This document shows, one piece after another, positions 35,675 to 48,209 of a stretch of DNA of 64,000 nucleotides (the stretch's first letter is position 1; each line of letters opens with the position of its first letter). Below the pieces are notes generated by a model. It ran no database searches. It was not told the origin of the DNA and worked only from the letters and a program-made list of their open reading frames with translations. The stretch covers positions 17,826,827 through 17,890,826 of the forward strand of contig JAIVEN010000004.1 in NCBI GenBank assembly GCA_026686845.1, given 5' to 3'. A program made the position numbers and the translations under genes. The stretch comes from Adenanthera pavonina (lineage: Eukaryota; Streptophyta; Magnoliopsida; Fabales; Fabaceae).

Positions 35675-38600
35675 TGTAACATCCTAAGAAAGTTAAAATA
35701 TCTAGAAACATATTAGGAATTTGCAAAAATGGTTAAACACTATTTTGTGTGAAAAATGACAAAGAGGTCATTTTTTCCTGGTTGGACAAAAAAATGAGAA
35801 ATTACGTTTTTACCCCTAGATAATTATAAAAATGACATCCATGTCTCAAAATTATTAAATATTACATGGAGGAGGAATAGAAATACACTGGGGAAAATTA
35901 CACCTGATGACTTGGAAGTTTCAGAAATTGTAATTTAACTCCGGGTCGGGGTAATTTTGTAAATATATAAAATTATTGTCAAAACGAAGCTCTCGATGAG
36001 AGAAGTCCAATGGTATATGGCATTGAGGGTTAATGTTCAAGAATGAAGAAATAATCAATGCCAAGTGTCCAAAAGTAACAATAAATCAATAAAGTAAATT
36101 GTAGGCCCCATGGACAGTTAAAAAGAAATCGAGACAGGATATGGGCCATACACAGATATCCTTTGAGACAATATAATTAAGAAAATATAAAAAATAAAAT
36201 TGGAATAGTCCTGTAGCCCAAAAAAATGCTAATTTATTATAAAAAGTGATTTTATCAGTACAGTTAAAAATTACCCAGTTCAGGATATATCTAGACCAGA
36301 AAAAATTGAACAATTTTGGGACACTCAAAGCTCTCTTGTGTATGACATTTCAGCTCACTTTTTTGTCCAAGACTTGTCATGGAAGGCATGCCAAAACTTG
36401 TAAAGGAAGTTGTTGACTTTTGGTTAAAAAGTGATTAAAGTTAATTATGCAATTAGTGAGCTAATTAAGCAATTAACCCCTCCTTTCTCTTTATTTTAGA
36501 TGTGAGCCCTGAAACTGAAAAACAAAGCAAGAAAACACAAGAAAGAAAGAGAGAAAAGAGAGGAAGAAGAAGAAGGAACTCCAAGAAATCCAAAGCTCAA
36601 GTTGTTGGTAAGTGATTCCTTCTATCCTAGCTTGTGATTTCAAGTAGATGGTGATAGTTGCGTGGAGTATATTTCTTCCCCTTCCCAAGATGAATTTTGT
36701 CCAAACCCTAAATCATGAAAGGAATGAGTTTTGGTTTGCTAAACTTAGGAGAAACCATCAACTAGTCAAGAGAACATGATTTCATAGAGTAGTTTGTTGT
36801 ATTGCAAAGTAAATCATTTTTCCTTCTTTCTCCATGAATTTCGGTTAGACTAGGGTTCCATTAGGGTTGAAATTGCATAAATTGTATCTCAAAAATGGGT
36901 TCTCCATGGTTCAAAATCTTAAGAACAAGTAATGATTTCAAGTTAAAGCTTAAGGATAGTTAATTGGAAAATCAAGGGTTATATGAGACTTTGTGAGTGA
37001 GCCCTGTAATATCCCTATTTTTATGCGATGTTATAAAATGAATAAAAGATGAGAAACAAGGAGAGATGAAAATGTTATATGCAATCGGGCTTTAGAAGGA
37101 ATTAATTTCTCATTTAATTTTCAGAAGAAGTTATGTTTGGTCCTTAATTGGAAGTAATTTTCCATAAGGTCCTTAGCAGAAATTAATTCCAGAACTCACC
37201 CCGAAAAAATATGCAATATACCACTTGAATGAAAGCCCGCTCCAAACTGAGCGCAATGGTATAAGTATTGCATTCCTGGGAGGTCCAGGTTGAGAGATAG
37301 ACCAATTTGAAGTTAATGTGAATAGTGAAAAATGAAATAATTAAAAATTGGTCTTTGGGTGAAATTACAAGAAAGTGCCCGAAAGAATGGATAATTATAT
37401 TTTTGACCCGGTTCAGGGGTAAAACGGTCATTTCTCATATTTGAAGAAAAATATGAATATTGAATTTTAAATCCCAAGAAATAAATTTTGATATCATAAA
37501 ATGCATGAGGAATTGGGAAAAACAGAGAGACACCGTTAAGCTGAAGAAGGGCAAAGATGTCAATTTTTCCGGTTGGATGGAAAAATGAGAAATTATATTT
37601 TTGTCCCCAAAGAATTATGAAAAGGACATTCATGTCCTTAAAGTCATAAAATTTCGGTGAAGGAGTATGAGAAATGTCTTGGGGAAAATTACACCTAATG
37701 ACCCGAAAGTTCTAAAAATTATAAATTAGCCCCGGGTCAAGGGCATTTTCGTAAATATGAAAAATTATGGTCAAAATGAAGCTCTCGATGAGTTAGACCC
37801 AATGAAATATATTATGGAATTTATTAAGGTCAAAATAACATTTATTGGGTAATTAGGGTTTAATATTAATATTTTACCCGATAAAAGTCAGTTTAGATTG
37901 CAGGAAAATGCAGTATTGATCCAAGGACAATGATTGGACCTTAATAAAATATACTTTGGGTCTAGATAATGATTTTGGACCAAAAGTAATTATTGGATAA
38001 TCCTGTACCAATTTAATGACGATTTTGGTAAAAATACTTAATCGGTACGGGTAAATTTAATCGGTAAAGGGTATTTTGGTCCATAAAAATTATTGAAGCA
38101 ATTTTTGACAAAAAAGGGAGTGAATTACGTGGAAATTCAGATTGGGACACATGTGGAATTTCCAAAAGTTTTTTTTAAGAAGAAAAGTAATAAAGGCCAA
38201 AAAGTAAAAAAAAAAAAAAAAAAAGAATGACATTTATGATTAAGTCATTTCAAGTCTTCATCTTCTTCTTCAGCTCGTCCGAACTGCAGCAAGGAGGAGA
38301 AACATACAAAAAAAAAAATTCAAGGGCAAGAAGAGCAAGAAGCAAGCTTTGGACTCCAAATTTTCAAGGTAGATTTTCATGGTCATTATCTTATGTATAT
38401 TTGAGTTTGGTGGGATTTCATGGAGTACTTCTCCTTATTTTGCCTCTGAAATTTTCTGCCTAGAGAGAGAGAGGAGAGAGAAAGTGAAGCCATGGAAAAA
38501 CCAAGCCATAAAAAATGATGTATAGGTCTTAAGTAACAAGATTATGCCATGAGATTGCAATTTAATCGGGTAGATATTTTTCTACAAATTTATGAAATTT

Positions 38601-41600
38601 TCTGCCTATTTAGGGTTTGAAAATGAAAGAGAATTTCATGATTTTGACCCCAAAAATGGATTCCTTGGGTCCAAAATAGGTAGATACAAGTATGTTGTAC
38701 AAGAAAAAGCTTAAGATTAAGAAAGTTAAATTTTTAGCATTTTGAAGCTTAATTCGGAATGAACAGTAACCAAGCTAGAGATGGAATTTGGCAATTCTGA
38801 GGCCATATTTGGATTCCTCATGAAAAATTACATGGAATAGAGGTATAATTCATCATTTTTGAGTTAGGAATGAATTTTTGGTGAATTTTTGAAGAATTAG
38901 GGTTCATGAACATTTTTTTTAAGCAAGTCATGGAACCATTAGCTTGAGTAATTGTCTGATGATGCATTAGGACTTGAAGAAGTCCAAGGAAGCTAGTGGG
39001 AGCATTGGTATCAAGTTGAAGAGTAAGAAAAAGTATGAAGGTAGCAATTTACTTATTCTTGCCTTATATTGTCATGTGATTTTCAATGAGTTTGATGACT
39101 TGCCTATTGTTTGCTATGATCAATTGTGATGCTTTGAGAATGTTGGCTGAGTTAATTGAGGGTTTTGAGACCCCGGGATGTCCAAAATATAAAATGAAAC
39201 TCTACCGAAATTTTTGTAAAATATTATGGCATAAATGTTTAAAAGCATTTACTTGATGTTTTATGATGATTATATGCTTAATGTGATAATATGATTGCAT
39301 GAATGGTGATCGCTACTGAGATTCTTTGAATCTCACCCCCTTCAATGACTAACCATGCTAGGGAGAACCAATGCAAAAGAGTTAAGGAAGGAGCAAAAGG
39401 CATGAAGAAGGAAATGATGTTGCAAGCCATTGTGTTATAGGGTGAATGGTTATCTGTGCCTTGCTTTGTATGAAATTATAAAATAGTGAATAATATGTTA
39501 ATGTTGTAGAAAATGCATGAAAATTTCCAGTTCTGTATGTTGGGATATAAAGTTATATTCTACCAAGTTACATGCCAAAATGAGTTCATTTGCAAGGGTT
39601 TTGGCAAGGAAATTGCAATGTGGACTAAAACAGGGCATTTTCCCAACATGTCTGTTTCATTCGCCCTTGTTCTATACTTAATATGAGGGTAAGTTTATGA
39701 TATTTTTATACCAGATAGAGGGAATCTCCAGCTTTAATATGACACCTAATTCACCCCATTTGGAGTTGTGTACAATTAATGGTGAATTTTCTAAGTTAGG
39801 GTTCAGAACAGAGAAAGATTGGGAAAACTGGAAACTGAAAGTTAAGTACTGGAAAATTAAAAAGATAATATAAATCGTGCAGAGCTCCAAAAATTCAGTG
39901 GTTTATATTTATGGAAAGGAATATGTTTTAAGTTTCATATGCCACCGATTTGGAGGTAATTGGAGCTATATGATAGGAGATATGGAGGTTTTCCCAAAAC
40001 TGTTCCAGCAAAAGTGGAATTCTGACCCTTTATGATTTAAGTTAACACCATGTCCGGTGCAAGTTGAATAAATGTAGAAGAAAAATATTTATATAAATAG
40101 ACTCACAGGGTTTTACAATTACATAAAGAATGTATGATTTGGCTCAGGATATTATGAGATATGAATTTTTCAATATAAGGCCAAAATCCTGGGGAAGAGA
40201 AAATGATCAAATATACAGTAAATATTTAAGGAATAAACTGTATAAATTGGTCAAGTAAATGCTCAGTTTCATATTTTTTCCATGTAAATAAGGTTTTTAT
40301 CTATTGTTGAAGACTTGAATCACTATGAAATGATTTTTCTAGAATTAGTTATGAATTTTCAAAGTTCAGTTGGTAAAGTGGAAACTACCATATGAATAGT
40401 AACTGAAAATTTTTGAAATTCTGATTTTCATTCCTATGTGATTCAAGCTAAGAATCAAGTATAATTAGACTTAAAAGAAGTCTAATTCATGGGAAATAAG
40501 TCTAAAAGTAAGGTGTTACAAGCCCTATGAATCAGTGGCTTAAGTAGCTAATTGATGATGTATTTAGGTTTGAGGAAGCCTAAGGAAACTTATGGAAGAG
40601 GTAGAAAGAGGTGGAACCAAAGGAAAAGCCAAGAGGATTTACAAAGGTAGCAATTTACCTATTCTTACCTTATATTGTCATGTGATTTTCAATGAATTTG
40701 ATGATTTGATATGATCATTTGTGATGCTTTGATAATATTGGCTGAGTTAATTAAGGGGTTTTGAGATCCCAGGATGTTCAAAATACAAAATAAAACTCTG
40801 CCAAAATTTTTGTAAAATATTATGGTATAAACGTTTAAAAGTATTCACTTGATGTTTTATGATGATTATATGCTTAATGTGATAATATGATTGCATGAAT
40901 GGTGATTGCTACTGAGATTCTTTGAATCTCACCCCCTTCAATGACTAACCATGCTAGGGAGAACCAATGCAAAAGAGCTAAGGAAGGAGCAAAAGGCATG
41001 AAGAAGAAAATGATGAGTTGTTGATGTGCAAGTTGTCATATTGTGATATGAATTGTTATTTGTGCCTTGTTTTATATGAAGTTGTAAAATAGTGAAAATT
41101 ATGTTAATATTGTAGAAAATGCATGATAATTTTTAGTTCTAGATGTTGGAATATGAAGTTATGTTCTACCAAGTTACATGCCAAAAGGAGTTCATTTGCA
41201 TGGGTTTTGGCAAGTAATTTGCAATATAGATTGAAACAGGGCATTTTCCAGATGAGACTGTTTCACTCATCCTGGTTCTGTATTTAATGTGAGGTTAGTT
41301 TCTAGAATTAAGCCAGATATAGGACATGTCAAGCTTTAAAATGACACCTAATTCACACTATTTGGAGTTGTATACAATTAATGGTGATTTTTCAAAGTTA
41401 AGGTTCAAAACAGGGCAGGAATGGGAAAACTGAAAACTAAAAGTTAGGTACTGGAAAATTCAAAAGATATTATAAAATCATACATAGCTCCAAAAATTCA
41501 GTGGTTTAAATTTATAAAATTTGTATGTTTTAAGTTTCATATGCCACTGATTTGGAGGTAAATGGAACTATATAATAGAAGATATGGAGTTTTTCCCAAA

Positions 41601-42123
41601 ACTGTTTTAGTAAAATTCAAATTCTAACCCTTTGTGATTTAAGTTAAAGTTATGCCTTGTGTAGGTGAAATAAATGTATAAGAAAAATATGACTATAAGT
41701 ACACATGCATACATTTCGAATGACATAGAGTATGTATAATTTGGAATAGAATAGAATGAAATATGATTCTTCAAATTTGAGATCAAAAAACTGGAAGATA
41801 GAAAAATGACCAAATGAATAGTAAATGTCCACAAAATTTACTGTATAAATTGGCCCAATGAAGTTACTGTTTCATATTTTTTTCCATGTATATCTGAATT
41901 TAAGATAATTTTAGAGACTTGAATCACTTCAAGATGATTTTTATAGATTTAGTTATGAATTTTCAAATTTCATCAGGTAAAATGGAGTTTGCCAAAGGAA
42001 CAATATTCCGAATTTTGAAAAATTCTGTTTTTATTATATTATGATTCTAGTTTCTAAATTATGATGAAAAATATCTAATATGTTCTAATACATGGGAAAT
42101 GAGCCCTAATATAAGGTATTACA
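35675..42123 (+). mobile_element. 3' LTR (family A) of the Ty3/gypsy element, interrupted by a solo LTR
   Basis: It begins TGTAACATCC after the polypurine tract and ends AAGGTATTACA at 42123. Without the insertion at 37005-40520 it is about 2.9 kb. The junction fixes the polarity of family A: TGTAAYATCC is the 5' end of the LTR. Long LTRs with these ends occur in chromoviruses such as Tekay/Del, but no internal domain survives to prove the lineage. Confidence 0.78.
37005..40520 (+). mobile_element. Solo LTR, family A, inserted in a family-A LTR
   Basis: TGTAATATCC at 37005 to GGTGTTACA at 40520, 3516 bp. Flanks are AGCCC on both sides (37000-37004 and 40521-40525), a perfect target-site duplication. 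The host sequence on both sides is itself a family-A LTR. It holds a run of 19 A at 38206-38224. Short frames inside (for example 37183-37431 on the minus strand) recur in the sister copy at 13489-13869 only because the LTRs are homologous. Confidence 0.93.
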
Positions 42124-42191
42124 CTAATTATACATCAATGGACTCTATTATGGTCTATTACATAAGTAATGAGGCTAGAGATAAGGTGTTA
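42124..42191 (+). repeat. Extra LTR tail, family A
   Basis: Sixty-eight bases resembling the last part of a family-A LTR ('acataagtaatgaggctaga' to 'aaggtgttaca') directly follow the end of the 3' LTR. Either the gypsy element inserted near the end of another family-A LTR, or the tail was duplicated. Confidence 0.5.
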
Positions 42192-42850
42192 CAATTTGGG
42201 ATGGTGAGATTTAAGAATCCCAATAGCAAGTACATTTCAAGTATTGAAAACTTGAAAACATCATTCAAATAATATTACAATATTTAATAACAAAAAATAA
42301 CATATTGTCAATAAAAATTTTTGCAGGGTTTCCCCGTAGAAAATGAACATCTCGGGCATTGTTCTCACATCAGAAATAGCCAAAACCAGTTGCAAAACAT
42401 CAAGACAACAATATGGCATATCATATATCATCATAGAAACATATTAACATAACATAAAATAAGAAATGTAAATTTGCTACCTCTTTTAATCCTTTTGCCT
42501 TTTCACTTGCTTTCAAATTTTCCAATAGCCTTCTTGATCCTTCCCAAACCTAAACACATCATCATACACTTATTAAATCCACTAATTCCTTAGACCAACT
42601 TACAAAGAACCATAAAACCCTAAAATATCACATTTCTTATCTTTGCTTTTCTCTTGAAAACCTAACTTGTTCTTTGCTAATTCATGCATGAGAAATCCAT
42701 TTTTATTATTAGTTGTATGCAATTCCAACTCATCCCCACTTCAAATCAACATCTTGGAGGAAGAAGAATGATAGAGATTAAGGAGGCATGTCAAAGACTC
42801 TCAAGCGCTACTCACATGATCTCTCCCAAGGAAATTCTAAGTCTTTTTTT

Positions 42851-43540
42851 TGTTAGATAATTTTGTTTATTTATTTATTTATTTGTTTGTTTTATTGGCT
42901 TCCAATTTGTATTTTCTTAAGGCCAATATCATTAGTTAGATTTAAATTAGAATAAATAAAATCTATTAGATATCTTTTAAAAGATTTTATAGATTTGGAT
43001 TTAAGAGATTATCTAATAGTATTAGGATTAGATATTATTTTTATTATTTTTCCTTGAATTTTCATTTTTATTATTAGGATTTTTTATAATTAGATATATC
43101 TTTTAGATTTTTTTAGATCTATTAAGATTATTTAGGCCCAGTTGCTTTAGTATTAGGGTTTTTTTTGTTTTGCCTATTTGAAGGTTGCTGTGTAATGCAT
43201 ATTCTTCAGAGATGAATTGAATAGTATTTTGAGTATTTTGAGTTCTCTCTTAAACTCTTCTATTTTTCTCCCTCTTTCTTGAGTTCTCTCTCTGCTTCTC
43301 TTCCCTTTCTTTCTGTCCCTTCCCTCCCTTGTTCTATATCTTTCTCCCTTAAACTCTCTCTTTTCTCCCTCTTTCTGTCTATCTCTCTCTCAGATTCTTC
43401 TACTTCTCCTTCTTCTACTTTCCCTGTCGTGTTCTGTCTATTTTCACCCTTCTCTCCCCTACTCATATCATTTGTTCATATCAAAGAAAAAATTTCATTG
43501 CAACTTGTTTCAAACTCATGTAATCATGCTTTCTAGTAAC
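42851..43540 (+). mobile_element. Possible copia or TRIM LTR-like insert with pyrimidine-rich 3' half
   Basis: It starts TGTTAGATAATTTTG, is AT-rich, contains a 'tattagggtttttttt' promoter/leader-like block and ends in a long C/T-rich stretch (43250-43450), a layout seen in some short plant LTRs. It interrupts family-A sequence. I cannot fix its right end or a target duplication. The minus-strand frame at 43260-43466 is a translation of the polypurine complement, not a gene. Confidence 0.3.
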
Positions 43541-44197
43541 TTATCCATCCTTTCTCTTAGGTTTATTGCATGAAAACACTTCCCCTTTACTTTCCCTATC
43601 TTGGCTGAAATTGGAACCCTAGGAGGAGGGTAAGAAAAACTTAACTAACCTAATCTATGCAAGCTAAACTTAAAACTTAAACCCTAGAGAGTTGAGAGAA
43701 GAAGGCTTACCTTGAGGTCTTGATTTTTCCTCTTCTCCTTTATGCCTTCTTCCTTCTTTCTTAGGCAAATTTTACAGCTTTCTTCCTCTCTTTCTTTCCT
43801 CACTAAATCGGTCGAGAAGGATCATTAATAGACATCAAGTTTCCACAAAATTAATCCAAATGTCCCTTGAATTTACATCATTCATGACATCATATTCAAT
43901 AAAATTTTCCTCTAAATCTCATGCTAAATTTTCTGCCAATAGGAGGAGAGTAAGTGTCCCTTATATAGTATATTTTTCCTGATCCAAATCAATCCTATAT
44001 TAGTTTACATGTATCATCCTTATACAGTAAGTGTCCCTTATATCATGCATCATATGTGTCTATATAGCATGTATTTAAACCCACCTCATTAGAGTGAGCT
44101 TCCAATATATCATGTACTCTAAAAGAGACTTTCAATTCTGTATTCATTTCTTTTCTACTATTCTCTGGGTAGAATCTTAGTGTGGGGATAACACTAA

Positions 44198-44632
44198 AGC
44201 TATGTTTGGTTGGAGGTTTCTTATGGGGAGGGGAGGGAATTGGAGGGGATTAAATCCCCTCACCTTATTTGGCTAAAAAATTAGAGGGGATTAGGGGGAA
44301 TTTAATCCTCTTCAATCCCCTCCCCTACCCCCTTATAAATTTCCTCCAAATTGGGATTTTTTTTTAGGGAATTGAGTAATTATAACTCAATCCTCTCCAA
44401 TCCCCTTTAATCCCTTCTTAAACCAAATAAGATTTTATTAAAATCCCTCCAATCCATTTCCCTCCAATCCTACCAAATAAGGGAATTTTAAAATCCCTCA
44501 AATCCTTTCCCCTCCAATCCTACCAAATAAGGGAATTTTAAAATCCCTCAAATCCTTTCCCCTCCAATCCTCTTCATTAAAAGTTCCTCCAATACCCTTC
44601 CCTCTAATCCCCTCATCGAACCAAATAGACTC
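44198..44632. mobile_element. Tourist-like MITE candidate in the S2 5' LTR
   Basis: The same place in the 3' LTR reads 'aacactaaggaaaatcac' without interruption, so this is an insertion. It is flanked by TAA on both sides (44195-44197 and 44633-44635), as PIF/Harbinger-type elements are. The ends, 'ctatgtttggttgg' and the reverse of 'cgaaccaaatagac', form imperfect inverted repeats around TTTGGTT. It has no coding sequence. A perfect 50-bp tandem duplication lies at 44471-44520 and 44521-44570. Confidence 0.7.
44471..44570 (+). repeat. Perfect 2 x 50-bp tandem repeat
   Basis: Bases 44471-44520 and 44521-44570 are identical. The unit starts 'taccaaataagggaatttta' and ends in CT-rich sequence. 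It lies within the MITE candidate. Confidence 0.95.
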
Positions 44633-44986
44633 TAAGGGACATCACACATCTTGTAATGGTGTGAGGAGAGTGGTTTCACAAGTGCATACTGAAACTTATG
44701 GGATGTACTGAGGTTTCACAAGTGCCTAGATCAAACTCGTACGATATAGTGAAAATTTCAAGTTGTGGCTTAAGGACTAGACGTAGGCTAAGTGATTTAG
44801 GCTGGACCAGGAAAAATTCTTATGTTTGTTCCTTTATTTTATTATTTCCTCTATATCCTTCATCACCCTCTTTTTACCTCTATTTTACTACTTCTCTTGA
44901 TGAAATTGAATTGTGGTTCAAAAAGGGAAAAAATCTTATGTCACCTAATCCACACCCCTCTTGGGTAGCTAGCCAAACCTTACAAT

Positions 44987-44999
44987 TGGTATCAGAGCT
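44987..44999 (+). other. Primer-binding site of S2
   Basis: TGGTATCAGAGCT lies two bases after the 5' LTR end, an exact match to the 12-base initiator tRNA-Met complement TGGTATCAGAGC. Confidence 0.92.
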
Positions 45000-45037
45000 T
45001 AGACTCCCAGTAAATGATCTAATCATCTAAGAGCAAG

Positions 45038-46759
45038 ATGGCTAGCTTTGGAGAGAATATACTACCACTGGGGAATAACATCAACGAACCTCCAAGCTTT
45101 AATGATTAATACTATGGATACTGGAAGATAAGGATACATATATATCTCCAATCCATAGACCTAGAAGTCTAGTCTATCATAAAGAAGGGTGAATTTGTGC
45201 CAAAGAAGATACAGGATGATGGCACACTCAAAGCGAAGGCAGAGAAAAAGTGGAACGATGAAGATAAATGAATAATTCTACTGAACTTCAGGTAAAATAC
45301 TCCCTGGTAAAATACTCCTTGGTCAGTACTCTAAATCAAGATGAATTCTTCAGAGTGTCAAATTGCAACATAGTAAAGGAAATGTGGGATGCTCTTAAGA
45401 TTGCTCATGAAGGAACTAAGAGAGTAAAGGAAAACAAACTTAACTCTCTCACATCAGAATATAAAATGTTCAAGATGATTGATAATGAGTTAATTAAAGA
45501 TTTCCAAATTTGTTTCACTCATATAATCAATCATTTGGCAACTTTGGGAAAGAGCTACACACCAAGAGAGCAGGTTTGTAAAATACTCAAAGCTCTACCC
45601 AAAGAATGGCAACCAAAAGTGATAGCCATTGAAGAAATAAGAGGACCATCATATTAGTCTATCACTACACTGTTTGGGAGCCTTGCTGAACATGAAGGAA
45701 AACTAAACCTCTTGTGGGAGCACCAGAATAAAGAAAAGACATTGATGTTCAAAGCTACTACATCACAAAGCTTAGAAAATGATGATATTGATAATGAAAG
45801 TGATGACAGCAGTAGTAATGATGAGGAGGATGAGCTTAAACAGTTGACCATCAAATTTGGGAGATTCCTCAATATCAAAAAGGAGTTTCAAAAATAAAAG
45901 AACTCCTGCCATGCAAATAAATTGAAGCACCACTCAAAGAGGTAAGGAGGAAGATATATAGAGAAGAAAAGTGAGAAAGCTAAAGTTTCATATAATTATG
46001 CAATCTGGGGCAATAGTGCAGATAAAGATGATAAGGACACATATCCATGCTTGATCGCACTATCTAATGATGAGGTATCAAATTATGACTCTAAATCCAA
46101 TTCTAAATTTTTTATTGATAAGATACAAGATGCTTACAATGAAATGCATGATGAACTGATTAAATTAGCTAAAGAACTTGCACTCAGTAAAAAGAAAATG
46201 ATTTCCTTAGAAAATGAATTAGAATTAGAAAAGAATGAAAAGGAATCACTTAAAAAGAAAATAAATGATTTAGAAATCTATGAAACCCACATACACACTT
46301 CCTCTTGTGATTCATGTGATATATTAACTAAAGAAAAAAGAGGAGTTAATTAAGGTCATAGCTAATTTTACCCAAGGCAAAAATAAATTGAATATTTCAC
46401 TTAGCAAGCAGAACTGTGTGTTTAACAAGTTGGGTTCTGGCTACAGGAGTGAGTCCAAGGAGAAAAATAAATGCTATTTGAAATTTTTTGTGCCTACTGT
46501 AATACCTAGCTCACCATTGTGCATATATTATGGTAAAAATGGGCATATTGCTTGTCTGTGTAATATTAGGAAAAATGGTTTAATCAAAGGCATGAAATGG
46601 GTTCCAAAGAATACCACCAACCCTATTGAACCCAAAATTAAGTGGGTGCCAAAATGTTCTTCTAGAATTTCTTTTATGTGTAGAATAAATCCAAGAAGAA
46701 AGAACATATTGGTGCAAGAAAGAAGTCACAAAAAAGGAAAACTTCTCAAAACTCTGTAG
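45038..46759 (+). pseudogene. Gag remnants of S2
   Basis: The start ATG at 45038 gives MASFGENILP, nearly the same as S1 gag. The frame is broken by TAA at 45107-45109, TAG at 45170-45172 and a 15-bp tandem duplication (45292-45306 and 45307-45321). The capsid-like part continues in 45268-45657 with the LKALPKEWQPKVIAIEE block and then a TAG. A coiled, Lys/Glu-rich segment follows (46051-46353), then 46388-46759 with KWVPK blocks. The first zinc knuckle is degenerate. In the second, CIYYGKNGHIACLC, Tyr replaces the second Cys, as in S1. Confidence 0.82.
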
Positions 46760-48209
46760 TAGGAATTGCAAATCAAAAGGAAAAGCATTGAAAGCAAACC
46801 TCTCACTTATCTCAAGGAAGTAGCTAAAATAGAAATCAAATCACTTACCTTGAGAAGAGAAAGAGCAGAAGCTTAAGAGGCAATGGTCTGTATGCAAAAG
46901 GAAGATATGAGCAATACTACACCACATACAATCCAAAAATAATAAGGAGATGATCTTTGGTAACCTCTAACTCTTACCCTATCAATTATTGCGTTGTATA
47001 GATTTGGGTAAGATTGAATTCTGGTCATATATGTACTTTAAAATGTTTAAACTGACCATTAGTGGACCCTAGTAAGAAAGGGTACCAAAGGAAAAAAAAG
47101 GATATTCCTTCTATTTTTGTAGATACTCCTTGAGCTAAATGGTAAAAGTCTAATAAAGATAGAGTATATGATGTACTCAATTGGTATCATATTGAAAAGA
47201 GAAGGAGTTAACAATTAACCAAGTTGGTCTGTAAGTGTTTAACGAGTTTTCATATATGCTTGCTCGGTGCTATTATTTGAGGTTATTAAAATAAAGTATG
47301 GTCCTTGTTCAAATGATGAACTATCTGAATATGATAGTGCTTATTGTGAAGTTTAATGTTTGCACAAGTCCATTTCTTTATTTGGATAATCAAATTTCTT
47401 TTCAAAATTTCCTTTGCATACTCATTTGATTTGAGCAATGATCTGAAAAGCATATATGCTTGACTAAATGCTCATACTTAAGGGGAGCTTATAACTTTAC
47501 AAAAGCTCTTTTTGTTTTGAAAGAAAAATCTCAATCATGTGCTTCTGTATGAACATGCTTGTTTGTTGTATCGTGCTTTCTTAATTCTTATCATATGAAA
47601 TGCATAGATTGAGGGGAGAGCATTTTCTATAATTAAACTACTTATGCTTTACCTCACCTCATTTTATTGTGAAGAGTTTTGTTGCTTAGTCTTAATCTGC
47701 TAAAGGGAGTAATGATGTTTCAACATCTCTCCTTGATTCTAAAGGAAAAAAGTAACATCTCTTCAACTATGAGATATCTTTTGTGATGTATGCATATCAT
47801 GATCATATTAACAAGAAGTATCATAACATTTGGTATCATAAAAGTTTCAAGCAATAGTTGGTATTAGTTTTGATATTACTAACAATTGGTATCAATCTTA
47901 ATATCAGAAAAAATTGGTATAATCTTAACATGTAGTGGATAGTAATTTTTTATGATGATTTGCATATCCAATTTGTGTTGTAGTGTGTGCTTGAACAACT
48001 CTAAACATCTATGCTTACTTAAAACCTCACAGATAGGGTAAGAAGAATTATGAAAGAATTTCTTTTCCAACCTTTTTGTTGATGTCAAATAAGGGGAGAA
48101 ATTCTGTGAAAAATATGCATGTGCTTAATCTGGAAATAACTAAGATAAATTGCATTATATGTGTTAATCATTCATTAAGCATATTTTTCACTAGTGATTT
48201 ATCATCATC
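46760..48209 (+). other. Non-coding internal region of S2, pol absent
   Basis: Where protease, integrase, RT and RNase H should follow, I see no copia motif in any frame. Short direct repeats around 'ggtatcatattg', 'ttggtatcata' and 'aattggtatcaat' occur at 47180-47890. An extra polypurine-like 'cttaaggggagctt' lies at about 47478. Confidence 0.6.

Larger units (their letters stand above)
44040..44984 (+). repeat. 5' LTR of S2, truncated and carrying a MITE
   Basis: The right part from about 44080 aligns with 49620-50089. The start of the LTR is missing or scrambled; 'taagtgtcccttatat' occurs at 43949 and again at 44026, suggesting local duplication. A 435-bp insert sits at 44198-44632. Confidence 0.7.

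Noticed and set aside
43260..43466. Minus-strand frame rich in Glu, Arg and Lys
   Set aside because: It is the complement of a long C/T-rich tract; the composition explains the frame and there is no domain or homologous copy.
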